A stretch of 64,000 bases of DNA from Eubacteriales bacterium (GTDB lineage Bacteria; Bacillota_A; Clostridia; Christensenellales; Aristaeellaceae). The notes beneath the pieces were generated by a model that ran no database searches, was not told the DNA's origin, and saw only the letters and a program-made list of their open reading frames with translations. Location: contig JARKQG010000042.1 in the NCBI GenBank assembly GCA_029974035.1, positions 1 through 64,000 on the forward strand, read 5' to 3'. The number at the start of each line of letters is the position of its first letter. Within the stretch, counting starts at the first letter, position 1. Below are positions 52,481 through 61,553 of this stretch, piece after piece. Both the position numbers and the translations under genes were made by a program.

Positions 52481-54037
52481 ATGCATGACACTGTGATCCG
52501 AGGCGCCCGCGTGGTGGACGGCACCGGCGCGCCGGCGTTTTATGCGGACATCGCCGTGGAGGGCGACACCATTGCCGCCATCGGCGGAGGGCTCTTTGGC
52601 CGGCGCGAGATTGCGGCCGACGGCCTGACCGCCACCCCCGGCCAGATCGACATCCACAACCACAGCGACCTGCGCATCTGGGACGCGCCGGAGGCGAAGA
52701 ACTATCTCCATCAGGGCGTCACCACCATGCTGGGCGGCAACTGCGGCATCTGCTTTGCCCCCACCTTTGGCGCCGGGCTCTCCCGCGGCGGGGACGGGGA
52801 TTTTTCCGCGCGCATGGACGCGCTGGAGGCGCTTCCAAAGGGCAACCACCTGGCGATGCTGGTGGGCCACGGCGCCATCCGCGCCCGGGCGGTGGGCATG
52901 GAGGACGAGAAGCTGACCGAGCGCGACCATGAGCGGATGGCGCGCCTTCTGACTGAGGCCATGGAAGCGGGCGCTTTCGGCATGAGTTCGGGGCTCATCT
53001 ACGACCCGGGCATCTTTTCCACGCCCGGGGAGATCTCCCGGCTCCTGAGGGTGGTGGGCCGCTACGGCGGGCTCTACGCCACCCACATGCGCAATGAATC
53101 CGACGGCATGGTGGACGCCTTTCTCGAGGCCGTCGAAGCCGTGCGCGGCACCGGCGCGCGGCTGGAAATTTCCCACCTGAAGGCCTCCGGACGGCAGAAC
53201 TTCGGGTTGACGAAGACGCTGCTGGACCTGATGACCTACTACCGCCGCTTCGGCATGGAGATCACCTGCGATGCCTATCCCGAGAACTACTGCCACACGG
53301 GCCTCGCCAGCTGCCTGCCGCCCTGGGCGCGGGCCCGGGGGCACGCGGGCTTTGTGGAGATGATGGCGGACGGGGCGCTCCGGGACAGGCTCGTCTGGGC
53401 GTTGGACCACCCGGCGACGGGCTGGGAGAACATCCTCCGGGACTGCACCGCCGAGGACACCATCCTCGCGGAGAGCGAGGCGCGCCCCGATCTGCAGGGG
53501 CTGACGCTTCGCCAGGCGGCGGAGCGGATGGGGCTTTCCCCGTGGCGCGCCGCCATCGAGCTGTGCGCCGCCGACTGGAACATCGGCATTATCTCCGGCG
53601 GCGTGTCGGAAGAGGAGAACCGGGCCATCTTTGCCCATCCGCTGGCCATGACCTGCTCCGACGGCTCGGTGCTGCCCGAGGAAGGGGATTTCAGGCCCCA
53701 CCCCCGCAACTACCGCAGCTTCGTCAAGCCGCTGTACGACTTTGTCGCGCGCCGCAGGCTGCTCACCTTTGAGGAAGCCATCCGCAAGGCGACCTCCATG
53801 CCCGCGCAAAAGATCGGGCTGTTTGACCGGGGGATTCTGCGCCCCGGGATGAAGGCGGATATCGCGCTGATGGATGTGCCGGCGCTGGGCTGCGACGCCA
53901 CCTACGATGCGCCGCGCCGCTACGCCCGCGGCGTCGAATACCTGCTGGTGGACGGCGTGCCGGCCGTCGAGGGCGGCCGCTTTACCGGCGCGCTCAACGG
54001 AAAACTGCTGAGAAGGCGGGGAAGCGCGCGGCCATGA
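52481..54037 (+). CDS. N-acyl-D-amino-acid deacylase family amidohydrolase (first copy)
   Basis: 518 residues. Amidohydrolase metal motif DIHNHSDL, conserved Cys in LGGNCGICFAPT (metal-bridging Cys of D-aminoacylases), ATHMRNESDG, ISHLKASG and the acidic CSDGSVLPEEG near the end. Hydrolyses N-acyl-D-amino acids to D-amino acid plus carboxylate; dihydroorotase-like relatives exist, but the Cys points to the D-aminoacylase group. ATG 15 bases after the transporter operon; its stop overlaps the racemase start (ATGA). Confidence 0.9.
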   Translation: MHDTVIRGARVVDGTGAPAFYADIAVEGDTIAAIGGGLFGRREIAADGLTATPGQIDIHNHSDLRIWDAPEAKNYLHQGVTTMLGGNCGICFAPTFGAGLSRGGDGDFSARMDALEALPKGNHLAMLVGHGAIRARAVGMEDEKLTERDHERMARLLTEAMEAGAFGMSSGLIYDPGIFSTPGEISRLLRVVGRYGGLYATHMRNESDGMVDAFLEAVEAVRGTGARLEISHLKASGRQNFGLTKTLLDLMTYYRRFGMEITCDAYPENYCHTGLASCLPPWARARGHAGFVEMMADGALRDRLVWALDHPATGWENILRDCTAEDTILAESEARPDLQGLTLRQAAERMGLSPWRAAIELCAADWNIGIISGGVSEEENRAIFAHPLAMTCSDGSVLPEEGDFRPHPRNYRSFVKPLYDFVARRRLLTFEEAIRKATSMPAQKIGLFDRGILRPGMKADIALMDVPALGCDATYDAPRRYARGVEYLLVDGVPAVEGGRFTGALNGKLLRRRGSARP

Positions 54038-55131
54038 GCCATCCGGAATTGACGATCGATCTTTCCAAGATTCGGGACAACGCCCGAAAGGTGCTGTCCC
54101 TTTGCCGCGCCCACGGCATTGAGCCCGCGGGCGTCACCAAGGTCTGCCGCGCCGAACCCCGCGTCGCCCAGGCGCTGGTGGACGAGGGATTTACCATGCT
54201 GGCCGATTCCAGGCTGGACAACCTGGAGCGCATCCGACGCATCCCCGTGCCGAAGCTGCTGCTCCGGATTCCGATGATCTCCGAGGCGGCTCGGGCCGTG
54301 GCGCTGGCGGACTGGTCGCTCCTCTCCGAGCCGGCCACCGCCCGCGCTTTGTCCGACGCCGCGGTGAAAGCGGGCAGGACGCACGGCGTGATCGCCATGC
54401 TGGAACTGGGGGACCTCAGGGAGGGCTGTCCCGATGAGGCGGCGCTCTTCGCGCTGGCCCGGGCGGTGGTGTCGCTCCCGGGGCTGAAGCTCGAGGGCGT
54501 CGGCGCCAACTTTATCTGCTACGGCGGCGTGGTGCCCTCCCATGAAAATCTCGCGCGGCTTGTCAACGCGCGGGATGGGCTCGAGGCGCGGCTGGGCGTT
54601 CGGATCCCCTGGGTTTCCGGCGGCGGCTCCTACACCGAAAGACTGCTGGCCTCCGGCAATGTGCCGGCGGAGGTCAACCACCTGCGTACCGGCGCGCTGA
54701 TCCACGTGGGCATCGGCGAGGGGGACCGCAGGGTGCCCGGCTATCACTTTGACGCCTACCGCCTGACGGCCGAAGTGGTGGAGGCCAACGTCAAGCCTTC
54801 CATGCCCTGGGGCGAGATTGGCACGGACGCCTTCGGCCAGATCCATCATTGGGTGGACCGGGGGCCCGTCCGGCGCGTGATCCTCGCCGTCGGCCGCCAG
54901 GATGTGGAGCCGGATGCGCTGACGCCGGAGGACCCGGGGGCCTCCGTCCTCGGCGCCTCCAGCGACCACCTGCTGCTGGATGTCACCCGCTGCGACCGGG
55001 AATTCCGCGTGGGCGACAGGGTATCCTTTGCCGCCGGATACGCCAGCGTGCTGCGCGCCTGCACATCGCCCTACGTTTGCAAACGCTTTGCCGGCGGTCG
55101 GCGCCGGTCGGCCGAAAATTCAAACATATAA
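54034..55131 (+). CDS. Alanine-racemase-like PLP enzyme (Orr/YhfX-type amino-acid racemase)
   Basis: 365 residues. PLP lysine Lys36 in GVTKVCRAEP, phosphate-binding SGGGSYTER and a C-terminal beta domain. This fold-III group includes ornithine racemase and E. coli YhfX; the usual second catalytic Tyr of alanine racemase is not obvious. It probably interconverts D- and L-forms of the amino acid released by the deacylases. Overlaps the deacylase gene by 4 bases; terminator follows. Confidence 0.85.
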   Translation: MSHPELTIDLSKIRDNARKVLSLCRAHGIEPAGVTKVCRAEPRVAQALVDEGFTMLADSRLDNLERIRRIPVPKLLLRIPMISEAARAVALADWSLLSEPATARALSDAAVKAGRTHGVIAMLELGDLREGCPDEAALFALARAVVSLPGLKLEGVGANFICYGGVVPSHENLARLVNARDGLEARLGVRIPWVSGGGSYTERLLASGNVPAEVNHLRTGALIHVGIGEGDRRVPGYHFDAYRLTAEVVEANVKPSMPWGEIGTDAFGQIHHWVDRGPVRRVILAVGRQDVEPDALTPEDPGASVLGASSDHLLLDVTRCDREFRVGDRVSFAAGYASVLRACTSPYVCKRFAGGRRRSAENSNI

Positions 55132-55176
55132 TTTGGAACTGCTGGGTAATTGTCGGAAATCTGACCAAATGACGCC

Positions 55177-55215
55177 AAAAAGCCGCAAAAAATGTTTGAA
55201 TTTCGCGGCTTTTTG
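55177..55215 (+). terminator. Rho-independent terminator after the racemase gene
   Basis: aaaagccgc / gcggctttt with an 18-base loop, then ttt. It divides the peptide-import operon from the second half of the cluster. Confidence 0.75.
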
Positions 55216-55217
55216 TA

Positions 55218-55246
55218 TTGTAATCAGAAAATAAGTATGATACAAT
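55218..55246 (+). promoter_or_regulatory. Promoter of the YheO-type regulator and second deacylase
   Basis: TTGTAA (55218-55223), 17-base spacer, TACAAT (55241-55246), starting directly after the terminator. Confidence 0.75.
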
Positions 55247-55272
55247 GCAAGCGAGATAAGGCGGTGGCAAGC

Positions 55273-55941
55273 ATGAAATCCATCGACGAGCAGCGGCCTC
55301 TGCTCCGGCAGGTCATGGACCTTCTGGAACAGCACATGGGCTACAACTGCGAGATCGTGCTGCACGATCTGACCGGGGACTACGACAGGACCATCGTGGA
55401 CATCCGCAACGGCCACATTACCGGGCGGCGCGTGGGGGACTGCGGCAGCAATCTGGGGCTGGAAGTGCTCCGCGGCACGGTGGTGGACGGCGAAAGATAC
55501 AATTACATCACCTACACGCCGGACGCAAAGGTGCTGCGCTCCTCGTCCATGTACATGCGGGACGATTCCGGCCGCGTGGTGGGCGCGCTGTGCGTTAATA
55601 CCGACATCACCCAGTCGGTCAAGTATGAACAGTACCTGCACGAAATGAACAACATGAGCGCCGACCGCTCCGGCAGAACCCCGGAGGTGTTTGCCCAGGA
55701 TGTCAAGCAGCTTCTGGAGCACCTGCTGGAGGAAGGCGAGCGGTTGGTGGGGAAGCGCGCGCCGGAGATGACCAAGGACGACCGCGTCAGCTTTATCCGT
55801 CATCTGGACCGCAGCGGCGCGTTTCTGATCACCAAGTCCAGCGAGCGCGTATGCGAATTTCTGGGGATTTCCAAATACACGCTCTACGCCACGCTGGACA
55901 AGCTGCGAAACGGCGAAAAGGCGGACAGGGAGAACCAGTAA
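55273..55941 (+). CDS. YheO-type PAS/helix-turn-helix regulator (second copy)
   Basis: 222 residues with a YheO-like PAS domain (LLRQVMDLLEQHMGYNCEIV to about 115) and a C-terminal HTH_22 (VCEFLGISKYTLYATLDKL). DguR, a D-glutamate-utilisation regulator of Pseudomonas aeruginosa linked to RidA, belongs to this class, so a D-amino-acid-responsive activator is the likely role. AAGGCGG lies 8 bases before ATG 55273. First gene of the second catabolic unit. Confidence 0.9.
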   Translation: MKSIDEQRPLLRQVMDLLEQHMGYNCEIVLHDLTGDYDRTIVDIRNGHITGRRVGDCGSNLGLEVLRGTVVDGERYNYITYTPDAKVLRSSSMYMRDDSGRVVGALCVNTDITQSVKYEQYLHEMNNMSADRSGRTPEVFAQDVKQLLEHLLEEGERLVGKRAPEMTKDDRVSFIRHLDRSGAFLITKSSERVCEFLGISKYTLYATLDKLRNGEKADRENQ

Positions 55942-55953
55942 GGAGATGGGCCT

Positions 55954-57534
55954 ATGGATTGTCTGATTCGGGGCGGAAGGATTGTCGACGGCACCGGCAG
56001 CCCGCCTTATATGGGGGATGTGCTGATTCGGCGGGACAAAATCGCCGCCGTCGGGCGCGTGGACGCGCCGGAGGGCGTGTGGACGGTGGATGCCCGGGGG
56101 CTCACCGTGACGCCGGGGCTGATTGACGCCCATACGCACGCGGACCTGGCCCTCATGCAAAACCGGCAACAGCCAAACGCGCTGTATCAGGGGATTTCCA
56201 CAATGATCGTCGGCCAGTGCGGGCTGGGGTTTGCGCCCATGGCCCCGGAGGCGCTGGACGAGGCGATCCGCATGAATTCCGGCATTTTCGGTGGCCTTCC
56301 CGCCGCCTGCTCCAGGTGGAGCAGCTTTTCGGAGTTCCTCACGCGGCTGGATGGCTGCGCGGTCAACGTCGGCGCGATGGTCTCTCACAACGCCGTGCGG
56401 CAGGCCGCCTGCGGCTATGCCAACATACCGCTCACCGGCGATCGGCTGGAAAGGGCGCTCTCCGCGCTGGACGGGGCGCTGCGCGAGGGCGCGCTGGGGC
56501 TTTCGGTGGGCCTGAGCTACTACCCCGGCGGGTACAGCGACGCGCAGGAGTTGGTCAACCTGTGCCGCGGCGTCAAGGCCCGCGACGGCCTGTTCTGCGT
56601 GCACATGCGGCTGGATGTGAACAATCCGGACTTCCGCCCCATGGAGGAGATCGCCCACGTGGCGGAGGAAACGCTGGTGCGCACCAACATGCTGCACCAC
56701 CGTACCGGTGGATTCGAGCCCTATACCGATGTGACCGCGCCCTTTGAACGCGCCATCCGCGCCGGGGCGCAGGTGAGCTTTGAATTCTACCCGTACCTCG
56801 TGGGGTCCGGGCTGGTGATGGCGGTGCTGCCCGATTGGGCGCAGGAAGGCGGACCGGACGCGATCCTCGCCCGGCTTCAGGACCCGGCGCTGCGGCCCCG
56901 GCTGATGAAGGACCTTGCGCACCGCTACGGCTTCTTCTTCCCGGAGGGCGCCACCGGCCGCATCTACCTGACGCGGGACCCCTATAGCCCCGACCGGGGC
57001 AGGACCATCGACGAAATTGCCCGGGAAAAGAGCGAAACGCCCTGCGAGGCCGTGGTGCGCCTGCTGGTGGAGAACGACCTGCAGCTGGGCTTCAACGGCG
57101 TCGAGTTTAAATCCCCTGAACTGCAGAAAAAGCTCTACGACGACCAGTATCGGCTGTTCCTCGACGAGCGGTACACCGTGGGCAGCGATTCCATCCCCAC
57201 GGGCGGCCTTTCCCATCCGCGCACCAGCGGCGCCTTTGCCAGGATCATCGCGCAGATGCGCCGGCGCGGCGTTCCGGTGGAGACCATCATCCGCAAGCTC
57301 AGCGCCAAACCGGCGGAGATCTATCATCTGAAGGATCGCGGCGAGCTGCTGCCCGGCAAGCGGGCGGACGTGTGTCTGATGGATTACGAGCGCGTGGAGG
57401 ACGGGGCCGACGACGCCTTCCCCCGCAGGATGCCCGAAGGCGTGGTAAGCCTCTTTGTCAACGGCCTTCCGGTGATGCGGGAAGGCACGCTGACCGGGGA
57501 ACTCAGCGGGCGCGCGCTGAAGCGCGGCGAGTAA
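55954..57534 (+). CDS. N-acyl-D-amino-acid deacylase family amidohydrolase (second copy)
   Basis: 526 residues. Metal motif DAHTHADLAL, Cys in VGQCGLGFAP, CVHMRLDVNN, and the terminal GSDSIPTGG acidic motif. Only moderately similar to the copy at 52481, so the two probably differ in acyl or amino-acid preference. ATG 12 bases after the regulator gene; it precedes the SelA-like gene. Confidence 0.88.
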   Translation: MDCLIRGGRIVDGTGSPPYMGDVLIRRDKIAAVGRVDAPEGVWTVDARGLTVTPGLIDAHTHADLALMQNRQQPNALYQGISTMIVGQCGLGFAPMAPEALDEAIRMNSGIFGGLPAACSRWSSFSEFLTRLDGCAVNVGAMVSHNAVRQAACGYANIPLTGDRLERALSALDGALREGALGLSVGLSYYPGGYSDAQELVNLCRGVKARDGLFCVHMRLDVNNPDFRPMEEIAHVAEETLVRTNMLHHRTGGFEPYTDVTAPFERAIRAGAQVSFEFYPYLVGSGLVMAVLPDWAQEGGPDAILARLQDPALRPRLMKDLAHRYGFFFPEGATGRIYLTRDPYSPDRGRTIDEIAREKSETPCEAVVRLLVENDLQLGFNGVEFKSPELQKKLYDDQYRLFLDERYTVGSDSIPTGGLSHPRTSGAFARIIAQMRRRGVPVETIIRKLSAKPAEIYHLKDRGELLPGKRADVCLMDYERVEDGADDAFPRRMPEGVVSLFVNGLPVMREGTLTGELSGRALKRGE

Positions 57535-57550
57535 GCGACGGGGGATCGGA

Positions 57551-58678
57551 ATGAGCTTTTATGAAAAGATGGGGCTGACGCCGCTGATCAACGCCAGCGA
57601 AACCTACACCAATCTGGGCGGCTCGCTGATGGCGGAGGAAACCCTCGGGGCGATGCGCGAGGCCGGACACGGCTTTGTCGACATGAAGCTTCTGACGGAC
57701 GCCGTGTGCCGCCGCGCGGCGCTCCTCACCCGGAACGAGGCGGCCTTCGTCACCAGCGGCGCGGCGGCGGGCGTCGTGCTGAGCGCCGCCAGCTGCCTGT
57801 GCGGCCTGGATGAAGCGCTCCACGACCGGATTCCCTTTGCCGGGGATTTTCCAAGGAACCGGGTATTGGTGTTTGACGGCGCGTTCCGGAAGATGATCCC
57901 GTACTGGCGGCTTATCGGCATGAGCGGCGCGGAGATCGTGCCGGTGGAACCCACCGTGGAGGCGATGATCCGCGCGGCGGATGACCGCTGCGCAGCGGCC
58001 TTCCTGTTTGCGGGCTCGCTCTACGAGCGGGATGTGCCCCCCTGCGAGGAGGCGGTGCCCCGGCTCAAGGCCGCGGGGCTGACCGTGGTGGTGGACGCCG
58101 CGGCCCAACTGCCCCCCGCGTCGAATCTGTGGCACTATACCGCGGAATTGGGGGCGGACCTGGCCGTATTCAGCGGCGGAAAGCACATCCGGGGGCCCCA
58201 GTCCACCGGGCTCATCGTCGGGCGGAAGGATCTGGTGGAGGGCTGCCGCATGAGCGCCTGCCCCAACCCCAGGGTCGGCCGCGCGTTCAAAACGGGCAAG
58301 GAGGAGTTGGCCGGCTTCATTACGGCGCTGGAGCTTTTTGTGGCCGACGAGGGGCGCTATCGCCGCCAGCAGGAGATGCTCGAGGCGCTCCGGGATGATC
58401 TCGCCGCGGCGGGCATCGGCGCGAAGCTGGTTTCCGAGGGCCGTCTGGGCACGGAGCAGCCGCTGCTCATCGCCTCGCTGCCCGATGGGCTGTCCGCAAA
58501 GGCGGTGAACGATTATACCCGCGCCCGGAAGCAGCCCGTGGACGTGGGTGTCTATCCGCCGGAATTCGGAATGCCGGAAAACGCGATGTTTCTCAACGCC
58601 TACAACCTGTCTCCCGATCAGGTGGGCGAAGTGGGCCGGGCGGTACGCGAGGCCGTCGGGGTTCTCAGAAAGAGGTGA
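57551..58678 (+). CDS. SelA-like PLP enzyme, candidate amino-acid lyase
   Basis: 375 residues, fold-type I. VDAAAQLPP (Asp182 contacts PLP nitrogen) and the PLP lysine Lys211 in FSGGKHIRGPQS define the SelA/YhfS/DgaE group, which includes D-glucosaminate-6-phosphate ammonia lyase. No tRNA-binding N-domain is present, so it is not selenocysteine synthase. In this cluster an ammonia- or thiol-eliminating action on a D-amino acid is plausible; the RidA gene starts 5 bases later. Confidence 0.85.
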   Translation: MSFYEKMGLTPLINASETYTNLGGSLMAEETLGAMREAGHGFVDMKLLTDAVCRRAALLTRNEAAFVTSGAAAGVVLSAASCLCGLDEALHDRIPFAGDFPRNRVLVFDGAFRKMIPYWRLIGMSGAEIVPVEPTVEAMIRAADDRCAAAFLFAGSLYERDVPPCEEAVPRLKAAGLTVVVDAAAQLPPASNLWHYTAELGADLAVFSGGKHIRGPQSTGLIVGRKDLVEGCRMSACPNPRVGRAFKTGKEELAGFITALELFVADEGRYRRQQEMLEALRDDLAAAGIGAKLVSEGRLGTEQPLLIASLPDGLSAKAVNDYTRARKQPVDVGVYPPEFGMPENAMFLNAYNLSPDQVGEVGRAVREAVGVLRKR

Positions 58679-58683
58679 TTCCC

Positions 58684-59151
58684 GTGGGAAAAATTGAAGA
58701 CAGGCTGGCGGAACTGGGCATCCGCCTGCCGGAACCGCCCGAACGGGCGGGGCTCTACGTCCAGACCAAGGGCTTTTCGGACATCCTCTGCGTTTCGGGC
58801 TGCGGCCCGGACCTGCCCGGCGCCCCCTCGACCAAGGGCAAGCTGGGGGAGTTGACGGTGGAGGAGGGGCAGAAGGCCGCGGCCGACTGCATGCGAAACG
58901 CCCTCGCCATCTTGCAGCGCGATCTGGGCACGCTGGACCGCGTGAAGGGCATCGTCAAGATGCTGGCCTTCGTCGCCAGCCGGGATGATTTCTACCAGCA
59001 GCCCGCCGTGGCCAACGGCGCCAGCCGCCTGCTCATCGACGTCTTCGGAGAGGCGATCGGCTGTCCCGCCCGCAGCGCCATCGGCGTCAACGTGCTGCCG
59101 GGCAACATTCCGGTGGAAATTGAGCTGATGGTACAAATTGACCGCCCGTAG
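58684..59151 (+). CDS. RidA family enamine/imine deaminase
   Basis: 155 residues, MGKIEDRLAELGI start. The core CVSGCGPDLPG, LGTLDRVKGIVKMLAF and the C-terminal Arg/Pro region belong to the YjgF/RidA superfamily (one of the longer subgroups). RidA hydrolyses 2-aminoacrylate and other reactive enamines released by PLP lyases, so it pairs logically with the SelA-like gene. GTG 58684 has AAAGAGGTGA upstream; a GTG at 58675 would overlap the previous stop and is less likely. Confidence 0.9.
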   Translation: MGKIEDRLAELGIRLPEPPERAGLYVQTKGFSDILCVSGCGPDLPGAPSTKGKLGELTVEEGQKAAADCMRNALAILQRDLGTLDRVKGIVKMLAFVASRDDFYQQPAVANGASRLLIDVFGEAIGCPARSAIGVNVLPGNIPVEIELMVQIDRP

Positions 59152-59156
59152 GATGG

Positions 59157-59205
59157 TTGTCACGGGGCCCGCAACGTGATATAATGCCCTTGGATTTGAT
59201 CAAAT
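59157..59205 (+). promoter_or_regulatory. Promoter and ATTTGATCAAAT operator of the GntR gene
   Basis: TTGTCA (59157-59162), 17 bases, TATAAT (59180-59185). Just downstream is the perfect palindrome atttgatcaaat (59194-59205), probably the autoregulatory site. Confidence 0.7.
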
Positions 59206-59224
59206 TCAGATCGGGGCGGAACAA

Positions 59225-59896
59225 ATGAGCGGAACGGTCACCAGAAAGACGCTTTCCGGACAGGTTGTGGATCAGCTCAGGCGGGATATCATCACCCGCG
59301 TGTTTCCGGTGGGGAGCCATATCACCGTGCGTTCGATCGCCGAGCGCTACGACACCAGCCCAATCCCGGTGCGGGAAGCCTTCAATGTGCTCAGCGGCGA
59401 GAAGCTGCTCAAGCTGTCGCCCTACAAGGGCGCGACGGTGTGCACCATCGACCGGCAGTTTTTTGAAAACATCTACCGGATCCTCAACGCGCTGGAAATG
59501 CTGATGATCGAGAGCACGATGGAGAACTGGTCCGACGGCCTGTGCCGCGAGGTGACGGAGATCAACGAGCGGATCGGCGGCCTCCAGACGATGGAGCTGA
59601 TCTGGCGCGATTACCAGGACTTCAACGACATGTTTCACGAAAGGCTGGAGCAGTTCAGCCGGAACGACCAGGCGCTGGAGCTGATCCACGACTACCGCTC
59701 CATTGCCCGCCTGTTCTCCCGGGAGCGCGGGGTCGTGCTGGCATCGGTGGAACGGCTCAACGAATCCTATCAGGAGCACTGCGACATCATCGCCGCCTAC
59801 GAGGCGCACGATCTGGCGGCCTGCCGGCAGGCCTATATGGTGCACGCCGACAATTCCCGCCTGCCCACGATGCGGCGGATCTTCGGAGAGGAATAG
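59225..59896 (+). CDS. GntR-family (FCD) transcriptional regulator
   Basis: 223 residues: winged helix (LSGQVVDQLRRDIITRVFPV, IAERYDTSPIPVREAF) and an all-helical FCD effector domain with His/Asp metal-type positions. FCD regulators such as UxuR/ExuR control sugar-acid use. It lies directly upstream of the importer and mannonate-dehydratase-type gene, and shared ATTTGAT sites support control of that operon. Confidence 0.94.
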   Translation: MSGTVTRKTLSGQVVDQLRRDIITRVFPVGSHITVRSIAERYDTSPIPVREAFNVLSGEKLLKLSPYKGATVCTIDRQFFENIYRILNALEMLMIESTMENWSDGLCREVTEINERIGGLQTMELIWRDYQDFNDMFHERLEQFSRNDQALELIHDYRSIARLFSRERGVVLASVERLNESYQEHCDIIAAYEAHDLAACRQAYMVHADNSRLPTMRRIFGEE

Positions 59897-59963
59897 CCCC
59901 GCGGCCCGAGGCCCGCAAAGCCGTGCGTCCGCGCCCGGCGGAGGGGGAGGTATATTATGTAAT

Positions 59964-60005
59964 ATTTGATATAATATTGACTTTACAACGGATTTGATAT
60001 AATAT
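59964..60005 (+). promoter_or_regulatory. Promoter with two direct 14-base ATTTGATATAATAT sites
   Basis: Copies at 59964-59977 and 59992-60005, 28 bases apart. TTGACT (59977-59982) and TATAAT/TAATAT (59998-60005) form the promoter, so the second copy covers the -10 and the first ends at the -35. The half-site ATTTGAT is shared with the GntR promoter. The 186-base leader to the next gene shows no clear riboswitch. Confidence 0.7.
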
Positions 60006-60191
60006 ATAAAATGTGCCGTGTGCGTCCGGCGGATAAACTGCCGGGCCGCCGCGCGGCGAGAGGATCCTCGAACGCCCGCAGCGGCGTTGATGGATAGATG
60101 CGAATGCTTCCGGACCGGACGGGGAGACCCCTTCGGGAGCGGGCTGCCGACTGCGGGCCCGGGAGCGAGATTGCAAAGGAGGAGTATCCGC

Positions 60192-61475
60192 GTGAAAAAG
60201 TTCCTGGCTCTGGTCTTGGGATTGATGATGGCCTTCTCCGCAATGGGCGTCGCGTCGGCGGAGGCCGACCCGGTGACCGTTTCGGTGTGGTGCGCCTATG
60301 CCGGCGAGGACCCGTACGGCAAGTACGTGTATGAGTACGCCGACAAGTTCATGGCGGCCAACCCCGGCATCAAGGTGGAAGTGACCGCTGTCAGCAGCAA
60401 CGACATCTATGCCAAGCTCGCCGCCATGGCGACCTCTCCCGACGACATCCCGACGCTGTTCTACACCAGCGCAGACCAGGCCCCCAGCCTCGTCGATATC
60501 GGCCTTGTGGAGGATATGACCAAATATCTGACGGCCGATGACCTTGCCGCCTTTGGCAACGGCGTTGTCGAAGGCTGCCAGGTGGGCGGCATCATGGCCT
60601 ACTATCCGATCGACCTGCAGCCGCTGGCCGTGCTCTACCGCATTGATCGCCTTGAAGAGGCCGGCCTTTCGCTGCCCACCACGTGGGACGAGTTCCTGGA
60701 GGTTTCCAAGGCGCTGACCAAGGACACCGACGGCGACGGCAAGGCGGATCAGTGGGGCTTCTCCATGGTCGGCTCCAACAACAGCTCCGGCCAGTCCCGC
60801 TTCATGTCCTACCTGTGGAGCAATGGCCTCAAGGTCGTCTTTAAGGACGGCGACGAGTGGAAGACCGACATCGACACGCCGGAATTCCTGAAGGCCTTCA
60901 CCTTCTGGACCGACATGAACAACGTTAGCCACGTGGTGCCCGAGGGCATCACGGAGATCACCTATCCCACCGCGGCCAACTACTTCGCGATGGGCTACAC
61001 CAGCCTGATGGTTTCCGGCGGCAACGCGATGGGCGTGACCTATGACGCCGCGCCGGATCTCAAGGGCAAGATCGGCACCTTCCCCATGCCCGGCATTGAG
61101 CCCGGCTCCATGATGAACACGGAGGGCTACGCGCTCAGCGCCAACGCCACCGAGGAAGAGAAGAAGGCCGCCGTTGAGTTCTGCAAATTCTACGCGACCA
61201 ATGACGCCGAGATGCGCTTCTGGCAGGAGAGCGGCAAGCTGCCCGCCACCGCCACGGGCCTGGCCAGCGAATACCTGCAGGGCGAGGACTATGCGGGCTT
61301 TCTGCAGACCATCGCCAACGGCTGCCGTCCGGTGAACGACTTCCCCGGCATGGGCGCCCTCAAGGGCCTGCTGGGCGACGCGTACTCCGCGGTGTTCGCC
61401 GGTGAAAAGACCAACGAACAGGCCGTCAGCGACCTGGCCGCCAATATGGCCGAGCTGCTGGAGGACTACAACTGA
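60192..61475 (+). CDS. Extracellular sugar-binding protein family 1
   Basis: 427 residues from a GTG preceded by AAAGGAGGAG. Sec signal peptide cut near ASA (residue 23), no lipobox. Type-1 binding fold (VTVSVWCAYAGEDPYGKY, LPTTWDEFLEVSKAL). With two CUT1 permeases and a sugar-acid dehydratase-type gene behind it, a hexuronide, hexuronate-containing sugar or gluconate-type substrate is likely. Confidence 0.93.
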   Translation: MKKFLALVLGLMMAFSAMGVASAEADPVTVSVWCAYAGEDPYGKYVYEYADKFMAANPGIKVEVTAVSSNDIYAKLAAMATSPDDIPTLFYTSADQAPSLVDIGLVEDMTKYLTADDLAAFGNGVVEGCQVGGIMAYYPIDLQPLAVLYRIDRLEEAGLSLPTTWDEFLEVSKALTKDTDGDGKADQWGFSMVGSNNSSGQSRFMSYLWSNGLKVVFKDGDEWKTDIDTPEFLKAFTFWTDMNNVSHVVPEGITEITYPTAANYFAMGYTSLMVSGGNAMGVTYDAAPDLKGKIGTFPMPGIEPGSMMNTEGYALSANATEEEKKAAVEFCKFYATNDAEMRFWQESGKLPATATGLASEYLQGEDYAGFLQTIANGCRPVNDFPGMGALKGLLGDAYSAVFAGEKTNEQAVSDLAANMAELLEDYN

Positions 61476-61482
61476 TTCTTTC

Positions 61483-61524
61483 CGGGCGGGGAGAGGGGAG
61501 CTCCCGCTCCTCGCCCCGCCCGGC
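61483..61524 (+). promoter_or_regulatory. Intercistronic stem-loop after the sugar-binding protein gene
   Basis: ccgggcgggg / ccccgcccgg with further inner pairing (gagg/cctc-like); no T-run. Fourth example of this arrangement in the window. Confidence 0.7.
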
Positions 61525-61553
61525 GATTTCATTCTGGGGGAGGTGCGGACTGG

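Noticed and set aside
57551..58678. Selenocysteine synthase (selA)
   Set aside because: Too short (375 versus about 460), no tRNA-binding N-terminal domain, and no selB or selC nearby.
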